Made by a program: the position numbers and the translations under genes. A DNA stretch of 64,000 nucleotides, taken from positions 9,332,459 to 9,396,458 of the forward strand of contig NW_020653750.1 of NCBI RefSeq assembly GCF_003589595.1, written 5' to 3'. This document shows positions 51,691 to 62,467 of the stretch, piece by piece; within the stretch, counting starts at the first letter, position 1; each line of letters begins with the position of its first letter. A model generated the notes under the pieces. That model was not told where the DNA came from and ran no database searches. It saw only the letters and a list, made by a program, of their open reading frames with translations. Source of the stretch: Hyposmocoma kahamanoa (taxonomy: Eukaryota > Arthropoda > Insecta > Lepidoptera > Cosmopterigidae).

Positions 51691-52814
51691 AGGCAAACAG
51701 ACATCTAGAAGTTTTGGACAAAGCTTTGAAATTGAAAATACGTATAAAGTTATAATTATGACATAATCGTCGTAATAATGTATAAAGTACCTCTCGATAC
51801 GCAAGCCCAAGTTACGTTCCCATGCTATAGTACTCTCGAGGTGGTCCCTGGTGCTGTTCCGGGTTCGTTTCTGCTATCACAAATTACTAGTTGTTTTTCG
51901 AAAATAAAAGTCGATTTTTCACTTGACACAATACATGTAATCACCGTGACCATGACAACCCCGTCACCGTCACCATATACAAAGGAGTCCGTAACAGTCC
52001 CATTGTCATGAAGAAGTCAGAATATGATGATAATGATATGCATCTTTCGAAGTTGGTTTTTTTTTCAATGAAAAAGTTACAATTATCATAGAATTGTAAT
52101 TAAAGATAAAAGGTAAAGATAAATTAATTCTGTATAAAAATTTTAACCTAAATACATCTTATTAAATAACCTTTTATTTACATATATGGGCCAGACTATC
52201 GCAAACCGTGATATTATTGTGTTTACATAACTTTAATTAAGGTTAGTAGTGTAAGTTAATCTACTGTGATACCTAAACTAAGTAAAATTGCTTACTTGTG
52301 TCTTAGGTACCCAAATCGGTGGTTATAGCATAATGGTTAGTCAACAAAATTGATAATTGAAACAAGCTCTCGATTGTAGCTTTTTGTTTTTTTTTTTATT
52401 GTAATTAAAGGCCAATAAATTACTAAATAAAGAACTGAATAATACACATCACTTAAAAGCGAACTCGTTCTAATTTTATTTAGTAAAACTTGCATAACAA
52501 CATTTGTGCTAGCTCGCGAAATAAGTTGCAAGAAGTGGTTTTAATTAGAGGAACAGAACTGTACGATACATGTGTGTTCCACTATTCCACTTCAATAAGT
52601 TTTACGTGTATTCCAAATGTTTCACCAAACCTTTGGAATACACCTTCAGGTTCACTGAACTTTCAATTGTGAAGGTAGATCGTTCCCAGGAGGGAGGTGC
52701 TCCGACAGCTGAATGAGTGATGCCATGGGGTAACTCTCCTTCCAGAAACTTTTTCGGACTATCAGATCTAAAATGTATGTTTGTATATCAATAACCGTAA
52801 AAAAAATAGAAATA
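51691..52814. other. Intergenic, nothing recognised
   Basis: Includes accgtgaccatgacaacccc and cgtcaccgtcacc-type short repeats around 51940-51975. A tRNA-like ggttatagcataatggttag at 52321 lacks any partner B box. Confidence 0.4.
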
Positions 52815-52821
52815 TAGAAAT

Positions 52822-52975
52822 ATTTCTCCCGGCTCGGGAATTGAACCCGGGACCTCTGCGTGGCAGTTGCCTAGTATGGCCTACATTAATTTCTCTTGTG
52901 AGTTTGGGTGTAATTTGTGGTTGTCTGTGTGTGTCCATGGCACCCGCGATACAGGGTCCCTAGTGCGGGGTTATG
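52822..52975. repeat. SINE family B, internally inverted
   Basis: 52822-52870 is the head in minus orientation (ttctcccggctcgggaattg, acccgggacctctgcgtggc). From about 52871 to 52975 the body runs in plus orientation (tatggcctacattaatttct, gagtttgggtgtaatttgtg, tgtccatggcacccgcgata, ctagtgcggggttatg). The two parts meet at agttgcctagtatggcc. The A-box half of the head is lost at the junction. Confidence 0.75.
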
Positions 52976-54056
52976 AAAATATAAAGAAAAGATCCGAAAA
53001 AATGGTTTCATTTCCTACCCTCTCTGAGAATTTCGCTATAAATTACATATTTTTTTAGAATAGAAGAATAAACATGTAGAAAGAAGAAATGAAGAAGAGA
53101 AAGAAAGAAAGAATGTATTCAGTACCATTAATTTTAAATTGTACTAACAAAATAAAAAATAGATTAAAACTAAAATTAAATATAATGAATGAGCATCACT
53201 CAGCTTATGCTGTGGCTGAGAACAGCCACGGCGCTCTGGTACTATGTGGAGCTCACGGAGTGCGTCATATACTCACCGAAATCACTTTCACATGCATCGG
53301 TGGACCTTTATGATAACCATATAGAAACTCAGGCTTCGTAGTTCCATGGCTTTTTGTAATCGCACGGTAAGTATTATCTTAATTGTTTAATTCTTTGCAA
53401 AACGGAGGCCAAAAGTAGAACATTAAATGTTAATGCGACATTTGTTGACTGTAGCGAGTTAAAATCTATGTTTTATTCATACAAGAGATTGAAGAAGACC
53501 GTGTTAAAAATTTGAATTTATGTTCCTCATTCAGGCAGACATAAGGGAGGGTCGTATATTGTGGTTACGTGCAACAGCTACGAAGCAATTGTGTTACATT
53601 TTTCATACGCAGGTCATCTAGTTCTTGTGGTGGGAATTAAAACTGTTATTTATGCAGAAGCTAGAAACTCGCAGTACTGATATGGCGTCTTAACTCAGGT
53701 GTCATCTGCGGTCGGTCGTAATTCTGATTTGGAAATCTTTGAATTATGTACCAGGCACTGGCCATTGTTGATTAAATTTCATAGTCGTGTGTTATATGGA
53801 GTGTACAGATAAAGTCCTAATTTATTAGCTGATTTTTTTTATGGATTATAAACTAAACTACTTTTACCTGACATCGTATAAAACAGTAGTTTCATACGTT
53901 TGGATCGGCTAGGTGTGAACACTGCCCGGGAAAAAAAAGTTTCGAGATTGTTTCGAAAGTACGTTTCCATACTCATAGGTATTTACGCAGTAAAACATGA
54001 TATTTTAATTAAGTCCCTTACTAAATCAAGTACATAATTACAACTTTTTTATATAA
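52976..54056. other. Intergenic, nothing recognised
   Basis: A run of gaaaga/aagaaa purines at 53080-53115 is the only obvious feature. Frames are all under 80 codons. Confidence 0.4.
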
Positions 54057-54345
54057 AAAGAAAACAGACTTCAAAATTTCATGAAATTACATCTATTTGC
54101 CAAGTCTATTTCAAATCGGTTAACGGAAAGTGCGCGAAACCGGATTCATACCCTAGTTTAGCCACCCTTAGAGGTGGAAATTTTTTATCAAATTTAAATG
54201 GGACCAATGCACCTCAGCATCCTTTTTCCAACAGAAAAAAAATCAACAAAATCGGTACACAAATAATTAATAAAAAGAGTAATCGCATAACATACATAAA
54301 AATAAAGTCGAATTGACCACCTCCTTTTTTTAAGTCGGTTAAAAA
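54057..54345. repeat. Family I repeat
   Basis: Edges aaaacagacttcaaaatt and tttttttaagtcggttaaaa resemble AACCGACTTCAAAA termini. Inside, ataccctagtttagccaccc, ttagaggtggaaatttttt and caaatttaaatgggacc match one arm of the 15931 element. The second arm is too diverged to fold, so this copy is less palindromic. Confidence 0.6.
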
Positions 54346-54878
54346 CTGAAAAATTATTTATGAAAGTTATTTTTTCATTTTTATAGTAGGTACGTAAGAA
54401 ACAAACGGCTTTTATTAGTTTCCTATAGACAAGACCTGACTTTGTTACTAACCGTTCTTCAATACCTACAAGGTCAGTCTAAGCTCCACTATACAGTGTT
54501 ACCATGTACATGTTACCAGAATAAGAAATGATTGGTTTAGTTGATGCTTAATGCTTTTAAAATTTTTATGATAGCCCTACTAACCATGGAACGGCTGTTC
54601 CTTTCTCGAACTTCCTTTTATTTGCGTTATGATATGGGGTTCTTCAGAAAGCGAGTCAGCAGGGCTTGCACAGGCAGTTCCTGTGATGTGGCAAATATCC
54701 TATCAAGTGGTTTGTCTGCTCGTTTGCCCCCTACTTTACTTGAAAAAAAAAGATTTTTCCTACGATTACAGGTTAAGGTAGCAAAAGTTGCAAAAGACTG
54801 GTATACTGAACATTGCACTGTACTTTTATGTATAACATGAAATACTTACAAGATGTTAGCGTAATTAAAAGGCAATCA
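54346..54878. other. Intergenic, nothing recognised
   Basis: An apparent 99-codon plus-strand frame at 54541-54840 has no recognisable domain and borders the transposon that follows. Confidence 0.35.
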
Positions 54879-55398
54879 GGGGGCCAATCGCGCTATTTTC
54901 GCAAGGTTTAACCTTACAACATTTGAGGTTATGGTTTTGGTTAATTAATGGTTCTACCGACGCACAAAATGCAATCGCGCTATCAGTTTTAATGAACCTA
55001 AACCTCAAATTAACCTCAAACTATAACCTCGTATTAAATTTTAAGAGACGTGCCTTGACTTCCTAAAACCGACTAAATTTTACCGTAAAACGCACTGAAA
55101 TGTCAATATCTACGAATTCAAGTCTATAAAAGAGCGATTTAAAAAAGTGTGTAAAAGAAATGTCATTAAATTCTATTGTAAACAAACATATGTGTTGTGA
55201 TTTGAACCAAATTAATTGAATTTAGTGTGTTGTTGTTGTAGATAAAACACGCAGAGGCAAGTACCTACACATTGTTTTCCTTTTTTAATATTCTATTTAA
55301 TAAAATAGTATCTTTTTATACAATCAAATAGGTACGCTAACTACTATTAATTTCGAAATGTTAGCAATGTAGAATTAATAATGATGCTCGTATTTCAG

Positions 55399-56178
55399 CC
55401 AGTGTGGATGCGGTCGGACGGCGAGCGACCACTGTAAGCCAGCTCCATCTTTGCTGGAGTTCGAATCGCACAGAGATTTGGCTTGAGAATGACTTCGCTC
55501 GGCGTTGTTCGCGCGTGTTATCAGCACGCCTTTGGTGCGAGTGTGTGGCTATTTTGTGGCCCCGCAATAGATCCCAAAAGGTGAGCTATAATGCGAGGTA
55601 ATAGGATACAGTGAGTGGATCACTCACCGTTATTGTACTAGAACTCATATCACTATAATATGCGATGTTATTATTGTTATTCAGGTATGGAATGGTATAA
55701 AAAGCAGGGTGAGAATCTACGCCACATCGACTGCGGCAGAGGCCCTACCAACCTTCCTAAAGGACACCAACTCTAGCACAAAATAACTTCAAACATACAA
55801 TTCAATAACAAAGTAACTTTCTCACTTTTTATTATTAATTAAAAAACAAAGTAACTTTCAATTTGAGCAAATTCTTTCCCACTCTTTATTCCATCACATC
55901 TATTATTTCGTTGACAGCGAGCTGATGAGCGTTGGAGCAAAGCCGGGTAGAATTCTTATGCATTGAGGAGCAGCGAGCATGTGAAGCATTCTTGCAGCAA
56001 GTGAATGCTGGCAGGGTGCAGGCTGAGGCAGCTATTATTTCTGCCAAAGCAGATGATCTGCATGCCCAATCCGTAGCTGCCATTTGCAAAGCAATTACCG
56101 AGTTGGTGCCTGCAGTTAACCTTTTTGATAGACTATTTAACAAGAATGACAGGTTTGTTTTCAACATGTTTTCTTAAT
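55399..56178 (+). pseudogene. Myb/SANT-like protein remnant of Harbinger element
   Basis: A candidate exon 55399-55580 has good splice borders (tatttcag before, gtgagct after). Its reading EIWLENDFARRCSRVLSARL continues to RNRSQK. After an intron ending attattgttattcag, the next exon starts at 55685 with VWNGIKSRVRIYAT. This matches the trihelix/Myb pattern of Harbinger helper proteins (DFARG..., then W..VWN..K.KVR). Further on, 55932-56178 reads AFLQQVNAGRVQAEAAIISA, KADDLHAQSVAAICKAITEL and VPAVNLFDRLFNKND, a helical C-terminal stretch also usual in these proteins. Frames differ between pieces, so the gene is broken. The helper protein normally carries the transposase to the nucleus and binds subterminal sites. 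Confidence 0.5.
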
Positions 56179-57021
56179 TCCTGCTGATGATATGTTCAAT
56201 TGTGGAAATCTGAAAGAGCGTAAGGAACGAAGGTCTAATCTGTAGACTTTTGTCCCCTTTATATTTCCACAGTGATATAAACATTTTTTTAAATGTATTT
56301 TGAAAAGGCCCCTAAACATTCTGGCGTTTATGTTGGCTTCATACTGTATGTATATAAATACCCATCCTGCTTTATCTGTCACTACTCTCATGAGAGGTAT
56401 GGCACAGTCTTAAATTTAGGTCTCCAATCTTCCTATATACATATTTTTGTTTCAGACTTCTTTGAAGAATCAAAAGCAAGCTCGCTCCGGAAATGAAGGA
56501 TGATTTGGGGTAGATTGAGGCAATAAATAAACTAAAAATACACTCTTTTTTTTATTTCAACCTCTTAAAAGTATACATCAATTTAGATATTAAGATAATA
56601 AACAATTACAATAGGTATACATCGTCATCTTAGAAGGAATACCTCATATTTCTATGTAATTTTTTAGGATGAAGATAAAAATATGGTGTGAAGTATATAT
56701 AGTAAATGCAATAATGTGTGTAGTTAGCATTTTAATTACTTAAATTATACCTCTTTTAGATACTATATTATTACATTATTAATTTTTATTCAACAAAAAT
56801 CAGTAAAAACAAACTGAAAATGCATATGTGAGGCTTCACTGTAAGGGGACGATATGTTGTATAAAGTCAAGTGTTAAAAGAAATAAATTGTAACCTTGTA
56901 ATATATTTTTATACAACTATACATATTTTACCTATACCTGTAATTTTAATTTGATAATAACAACAGGAAATAAGACAAGAACTAATAAATATGATGTACA
57001 TTGTAAAGCTTATTTTCTCAC

Positions 57022-57425
57022 CGCCTTTTAATACCATCTCTTTCGGCATGCCTTTTAGGAAAGCTGCATATTTATTCATAATAACTCGTTTATTTGAAGC
57101 AGCTACCGCTTGTGCCTCTCTGACACTGACTTGGGAAAGGGTGATAAGCACTTCCCAATGGGGGTCTGGTACGCCCCAGTTGTTAAAAACTATACGAGCT
57201 ATTAAAATCTGTAACAAAATTAATAATGATTTACACAGTATAGAAATTTTGGTTATTATGCAAAACTGAGAACTTTCGGATTCCACTCAACCCTTACCTT
57301 TGTCTCCACATCCAATGCAACAGACCGTCCTTTAACGAGAATATGTAGGCATAGTTCTTCCACCAATCCTGAAATGAATTCCGTGGACAAACGGTATATC
57401 GTTTGCGGAATTTCTCCTCAGACAT
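57022..57425 (-). pseudogene. HARBI1-like transposase, N-terminal exons only
   Basis: The minus-strand start at 57425 reads MSEEKFRKRYTV. After one frameshift, LSTEFISGLVEELCLHILVK and GRSVALDVETK run to a donor site (AAG/gtaagg) at 57298. An acceptor (ttttgttacag) opens a second exon 57208-57022 in phase: ILIARIVFNNWGVPDPHWEV, LITLSQVSVREAQAVAASNK, RVIMNKYAAFLKGMPKEMVL, with a donor (GGCG/gtgaga). This is the N-terminal helix-turn-helix region of Harbinger transposases (FR.R(F/Y)R(L/M)S...., LDVETK(V/I)L.AL..., (L/I)SQ.SVS). The DDE catalytic part expected next is absent between here and the Myb-like gene. Confidence 0.55.
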
Positions 57426-57639
57426 GTTAAATGTGATCGTCTTTCTATGCTTTTCTTTTATTTAAAGCCCGTTCTTAGGCCACATCCACCTCATAAACAC
57501 TTTCCAAAACATTTAAGTAACCGTGGAACATCTTTTATATACGATAAACGTAGTGAAAAGTTACTCTCCATTAACTGCCACACAAACCTTGACCTTGCAA
57601 AGGTTAATCTATTCCCCCAAGGTTACATGTGAGGTTAAA

Positions 57640-57861
57640 ATGTCAAAATATTTAGCGCGATACCAATTTGCAACATTTTAGGTTTTGGTTTTACGTTTGA
57701 CAATTAGCGCGATACCAAATGTGCGTTACGTGTCACACGTCTAAGTTTTGGCTTAGGTTTTTGTTTTGACAGTTAGCGCGATACGAAATGTACACAACGT
57801 GTCAGATTGGCGAGGTTGGAGGTTTTGGTTAAACCTTTGACAATTAGCGCGATTGGCCCCC
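57640..57861. repeat. Subterminal AGCGCGAT repeats
   Basis: Four units of the form tgac(a)att/gttagcgcgata or ...gcgcgattgg occur at about 57650, 57703, 57768 and 57845, each followed by ggttttggtt-like spacers. They are likely transposase or helper binding sites of the Harbinger-like element. Confidence 0.6.
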
Positions 57862-58439
57862 AGGTGACTTTCAATTTGTAAGCGGAGTTTGAAAAATAAA
57901 TCGCCATAGAAAATGTTGAAACTGACAAATAGAACTCATAGGTAACTAAAGTTTCCGGTACTCCGTCACTTACACCCTGTATATTCTAAGTTTCGCTTTC
58001 TCTTAAGTACCTAAATCAACGCCTCATAGCATGATATGGGTCGCGAGACGAAATAATTTCATACTTACAAGTGAATAGTGAGCTCCTCTCTGTATTTTAC
58101 ACACAAGTAACACGTGTTCCACAAGTATTCGTAAAGACAGAATAATAAAGTGACAAACTAGTTAGTTAACTTCACTGTCGAGTTGTCACTATGCCAGTTC
58201 CATTTGGAATTTGTAATAGCACAACTCTACATAAGATCGAATTATGAGCGAAATCGAGTCAGCCTCAGAAGGAGCTCAACCGGTAAATAAGAAATATAAA
58301 TTCTCCTAAAATTCTTCTCCGTTCGTGATGTGTACACGTTCAAGGGGAAAATTGAAAATATCACGATGTGGACTTGGTAGTTATCTCATTATGTTTTAGG
58401 CTGATGCTTTTAATTACGTATCTCGTTTATAAAATTGAA
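57862..58439. other. Intergenic, nothing recognised
   Basis: Mixed composition; no repeats or frames identified. Confidence 0.4.
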
Positions 58440-58735
58440 GTTGTAGACCTTCTTGTGAAATAGTTCGTCCACTGAAGTACTGTCTTACCTGTTTCTGCCA
58501 CCAAGCAGTAATGAGAGCATTACTGCGTTCCGGTTTTGAAGGGTAAGGGTGAAATTACAGGTAGAATTACAGACTTGTCAAGTAATGTCTCAGTGTGAAA
58601 GGCGTAAAGATCTATGCGATTCAAAACTCTGAGTGGCACTGCAACTGTTATGGACAGGCGTGTCGCTTACCACCAGGTGCACGAATAATATTCGTCCCGT
58701 CACTTGCTAATTGCTATAAAAAAAATGTTATAGAT
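58440..58735 (+). repeat. Family A retroposon, full length
   Basis: gtagaccttcttgtgaaata, gttcgtccactgaagtactg, ccaccaagcagtaatgagag, attactgcgttccggttttg, aaaactctgagtggcactgc, gacaggcgtgtcgcttacca, ending cgtcccgtcacttgctaatt with an A run. The cagtggcagtgcccctca block is deleted. Confidence 0.8.
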
Positions 58736-59477
58736 TTCATTAAATTTCATTTTTTGTTTCTCTACTACATTCCCCAGCCTCCTCGCGTATCTCCACTAAA
58801 TTTGACTACGAATTATAATGTTTGCATACTTGTTAAATGAGGCCGAAGAGTAATTTAATGAAACAAGTAAAACAAGACTTGAAATAAGTAAAATGTTCTC
58901 TCTAATTGGACATCAAACGAGTCAGAGATTTAGGTAACGTATTTTATCTCCTTAAATTCTTGCTAATTATTTCATTATTATGTTGTTTGTTGGCCCTCAG
59001 ACATTTACATTTGAGGTTGTTATATTGGCCACAGACATCAAAAAGGACTTTTTTCAAAGATTTCCCGAAATCTCTTTGAGGCATTATTAGAGCAAAAGGT
59101 ATTTCTTAACAAAATAACTCTGAAAACATGAAGGTCACTGTTTTTACATGATAAAATTTTATTATATTGTATTTCAGTGCTTTTATCAACCCTTTATAAA
59201 AATTGTTTATGAGTGTTTTTATCCGTTATACCCTTCATGTACTATGCATATATGAGTATTGTGTATGTACCCTTTATGGTTTTATATAAAACAATGTTAG
59301 TTTGTTCGACGTTGGTGTAACTTATATATTGTTCTAAAAAATTGTAATATATTTAAAGCTAATTTAACACAAGCTATTAATTTACATTTGTGCTTTTATT
59401 TTACCTATCACCTATCTTTTTGTCTTATACATGTCTGTCTGCTTTAGAGAAGTGTGAGAGCCTGGTACCACCAGCTT
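58736..59477. other. Intergenic, nothing recognised
   Basis: AT-rich, no shared repeats. Confidence 0.45.
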
Positions 59478-59763
59478 CAATAATAATAACGCACAGTGTC
59501 ATTCATGCATATTAAAAATAACCTGACATGCTACCTTCAGGTACTCCCTTAGCACGTTACCATTTTTTTTGCCCCGCATTCGTAAATCCCTCTATCGCAG
59601 GTGCCATGTACACACACATACATATACAACCATAAATTCCATCCAAACTCACAAGAGAAATAGACGTAGGCCATACAAGTATTTTTCCCGGCCCGGGAAT
59701 CGAATCTCTAATGGGACCTCTGCGTGGCAAACCAGTATGGTAACCGTTCGCCCACATGGGCAA
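59478..59763 (-). repeat. SINE family B with an internal replacement
   Basis: Tail aataataataacgcacag at 59479-59496, then about 85 bp of foreign sequence (gtgtcattcatgcatattaa to gcacgttaccattttttttg). The body resumes at gccccgcattcgtaaatccc and continues ctatcgcaggtgccatgtac, ccatccaaactcacaagag, tttttcccggcccgggaatc. The head is diverged (tgcccatgtgggcgaacggt on the minus strand). Confidence 0.75.
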
Positions 59764-60289
59764 AAGACTTTTACAAAACAAAACGACGAAACCACGAAAA
59801 AAATGAAACCAGTAGGTACTTATATATATAAGTAAATGTTTCCTTTGTTAAAGACTATAAACATATTTTAATGTTCATATCTTTTTGTATATTGTGTTAA
59901 TGAAAATATGAATATTAAAATACGACTACCGTCACGTCCGCTTAGTCTGTTACTACATATAATATATATCTTTCAAAACGACTACGAGATGATGTCCGTA
60001 AGCAATCTGTATAGGGAAACACTCTGTTGCCGATTTCCTGTATTTATCCCATACTCGTTTTCAATGGCACGGAAAATACGGATTTGGCTTATTCGTAACC
60101 GAAGGCCATTATCATCAATATTATCTCAACCTAAGGAGATCTGAAGCGTTTTATGTAATGTACCTATATAATCTATATATTTGGAGCGGTTCTGTGCCGC
60201 AATATCCGACATCTTGCAATAAATGCAGGCTTTGCAATGTCCTATCCGTTTGTGAAGCGGTGCGATTATAGCAAAAACCTTCCAGAATC
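59764..60289. other. Intergenic, nothing recognised
   Basis: A 78-codon plus-strand frame at 59908-60144 shows no recognised domain. Confidence 0.4.
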
Positions 60290-60365
60290 GGACACGGCAT
60301 GCTTCTTTTTCTTATCGTATCGATGGCATATGCTATAATGCTTACCGTATATCATGTCAAAGCTT
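60290..60365 (+). repeat. Family H motif copy
   Basis: ctttttcttatcgtatcgat, ggcatatgctataatgctta and catgtcaaagc; the best-preserved copy of the motif. Confidence 0.55.
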
Positions 60366-60794
60366 GTTGTCAAAAAAACACCTTAAAGCAGAAAAGCAAA
60401 AACAGCTCTGATGGCGGAAGCTTTTCATGGTGCAGAATTCGAGACGTAAAATTAGGTATCTAGCTATATTTTATAGACTACACTTGCTTGCTTACCCATT
60501 GTACTGACACCCATTCATGTTTTGTTATATAATGTAATGGCATAATGTAGTACACTCACTATATGTATTAGTACATAACCGTGTCCTATACATTAAGGGC
60601 GCGTTCAAATTAGCCGTTGTTAGAAGCGTTGCAGCGACGCGGCGGCCGCTCGACTGTCGCGCTGCTGAAGTGCGACTAAATTTTTTTTTATCCAGTCGAT
60701 TGGAATAACTGACGGCACTGCTATTCCATGTGGTGTTTTACGTTCTCTATAAAATCTGCAATTCAATGCTAGTGCAAGTGCTAAATATATAATT
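60366..60794. other. Intergenic with GC-rich patch
   Basis: At 60598-60675 the string gcgacgcggcggccgctcga and neighbours are strongly G+C-rich within AT-rich DNA. No exon or element could be defined. Confidence 0.35.
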
Positions 60795-60960
60795 ATTTAG
60801 GAAATGAAACTATTTTTCCGGATTTAAATCGCGTATATTTGTTTTTTCAAACAAACCGACGTTTCGGGCCCTTTACAAGTCCCATGGTCACGGTTGACTC
60901 TCCTATGTGTAACAATCACGAAAAAACCTAAGAACTCGATATATAATTAAATATCATTTC
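60795..60960 (+). repeat. Family D repeat, half copy
   Basis: aggaaatgaaactatttttc, cggatttaaatcgcgtatat, caaacaaaccgacgtttcgg, gccctttacaagtcccatgg, tcacggttgactc, then cctatgtgtaacaatcacga. It equals the left arm and centre of the 18613 palindrome, with the right arm lost except for its outer edge. Confidence 0.75.
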
Positions 60961-61212
60961 TTCGTTTACTGGGATCCGGTCGACGCCGGAACGTATGAGG
61001 ATGTGACGGAAGATCAGCGTCAGCCTCCGGACTAGCAATAAGTTGAGTCGCAGCCTTTTCATGGTAGCAACCACAGACCAGATAATTCTTTTCTTTCTTC
61101 CGCGGTAGCAACACATTGTTTTTCGTATTCATTTTCATTTTTTTACTGTTTATTTTATTCACTTTTAACTTTTAATTTAATTTTCAAATTTATTATTAAT
61201 GTCGCAATGTTT

Positions 61213-61495
61213 TACTACCATGGTATTTAATTATTTTATGTGAAATCGCTCCACTATTTTGTTATAATTATTAATAACAAAGATAGAACACTTAGGAAAA
61301 TATGAAGAAATAAATTTCCCACAGATAGTGCCAAGGTATAAAAAGTCGTTAAAAACTAGCAGCTAAGATCTACAACAAGCGCATAGAAAAATTGGCAAAG
61401 CGTTTGGGACGGTTTGCTAGAAGATATCGGTTCAAATCCGGCCGGATTGAAGGCATTTCTTCTAAGTATTCAATCCTTGTTATTTATAATTAATA
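61213..61495 (+). repeat. Family C repeat, inverted-arm form
   Basis: Left arm actaccatggtatttaatta, gtgaaatcgctccactattt, aacaaagatagaacacttag. Then cccacagatagtgccaaggt, aaaaagtcgttaaaaactag, ctacaacaagcgcatagaaa, an eroded A box and atcggttcaaatccggccgg (B box GGTTCAAATCC), ending ggattgaaggcatttcttct. Confidence 0.75.
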
Positions 61496-61735
61496 ATTTT
61501 AATTAAACTTTGGATGCGTATGAGCATTTCGTATAAGTTGTGGGGTGCAGGAGAGGAGCCTCCCCTTACAACGTATCATTGCTTTGTTATACATCTGGCG
61601 CACCCTAGGCAATAACCGGCCAGCTCATACGCATCCATTGCTGGAACTAAACTTCTCTCAGTCTTGTGTCACCCGCATCCAATTGCAGTCCTCAGGTCGT
61701 CGGTACATTTTGCCGCAGGGCGTGGTCGCTGTAAT

Positions 61736-61955
61736 ATAATATAATAATAATAATAAATAACGCATACACTCAACATAGCCCCGCACTAGGGAAGCCCTGT
61801 GTCGCGGGTGCACGCACATAGACAACCACAAATTACACCCAAACTCACGAGAGAAATAAATGTAGGCCATACAAATATTTCTCCCGGCCCGGGAATCGAA
61901 CCCGGGGACCTCTGCGTGGCAGTCCGGTATGGTAACCGTTCGGCCACGGAGGCAG
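61736..61955 (-). repeat. SINE family B, near full length
   Basis: Tail of ata repeats at 61736-61760, body caacatagccccgcactagg, tgtcgcgggtgcacgcacat (an 8-9 bp deletion in the ccatggacaca part), and intact head with A box TGGCCGAACGG and an extra G before the B-box stem on the minus strand (ccccgggttcgattcccggg). Confidence 0.85.
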
Positions 61956-62146
61956 TTCAATACAATATATATGTACAATAATAATTCGTGTTACGTATCA
62001 CTCTTCAAGTTTCTTAACTATTTAATAAAAATATTTTTTTCAAATAATTTTAAAGCATTTCTCCGATACTCTGATTATATTACGAACCTTCACTGTTAAA
62101 ACAAATTAAGGTTTAAACAAAATTAACTTAAATTTGTATTGAATTT

Positions 62147-62178
62147 ACTTTTTTTGTGAAATTACTCCATTTATAGCA
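62147..62178. repeat. Family C arm fragment
   Basis: tactttttttgtgaaattac followed by tccat matches the arm outer region only. Confidence 0.45.
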
Positions 62179-62425
62179 CTTATAACATAATTTTACTTGT
62201 TATAAATATGTTGAAGTATATGTTCAATACAGAGACAGCAGTAAAAGTTACAAGCCACAAGTGCTAGAGATAGTGACTGCTGTGACGGAAATTAAACAGC
62301 TTCTTGGTGTTGCTTAATTTATATATTACTACTTGATACAACATGTGTTCACTAAATGTAGCAGTCAGTATCTTGAGTAAATCACATCACACGCTTAGAA
62401 TGAAAATGATAAAACAAAAAATCCA

Positions 62426-62467
62426 AAGAAATAAATGTAGGCCATACAAATATTTCTCCCGGCCCGA
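62426..62467 (-). repeat. SINE family B fragment
   Basis: aaagaaataaatgtaggcca and tacaaatatttctcccggcc are the junction of head and body; everything else is missing. Confidence 0.7.

Larger units (their letters stand above)
54879..57861. mobile_element. PIF/Harbinger-like DNA transposon, degenerate
   Basis: Inverted ends GGGGGCCAATCGCGCTA (54879-54895) and TAGCGCGATTGGCCCCC (57845-57861) match perfectly for 17 bp. Inside are remains of a Myb/SANT-like gene on the plus strand and of a HARBI1-like transposase on the minus strand, the two-gene plan of PIF/Harbinger elements. The right subterminal region has four AGCGCGAT repeats about 55-70 bp apart, and the left has a second copy (aatcgcgctatcag) at 54971. 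Flanks are ggcaatca and aggtgactt, with no clear 3-bp duplication. The catalytic DDE region is not found, so the copy is non-autonomous. Confidence 0.65.

Noticed and set aside
52310..52360. tRNA-like A box ggttatagcataatggttag
   Set aside because: No B box or cloverleaf follows within 100 bp.
53089..53313. Short frame with a Ser/His-rich middle (NEHHSAYAVAENSHGALVLC)
   Set aside because: No domain recognised, starts in a purine-rich low-complexity run, and no supporting splice signals.
54541..54840. 99-codon frame next to the Harbinger-like element
   Set aside because: No similarity that I recognise to transposase or host families. It lies outside the inverted ends.
59470..59780. Possible CRISPR or tandem array because SINE B blocks repeat
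   Set aside because: Copies are dispersed tens of kilobases apart and not regularly spaced; the window is eukaryotic.
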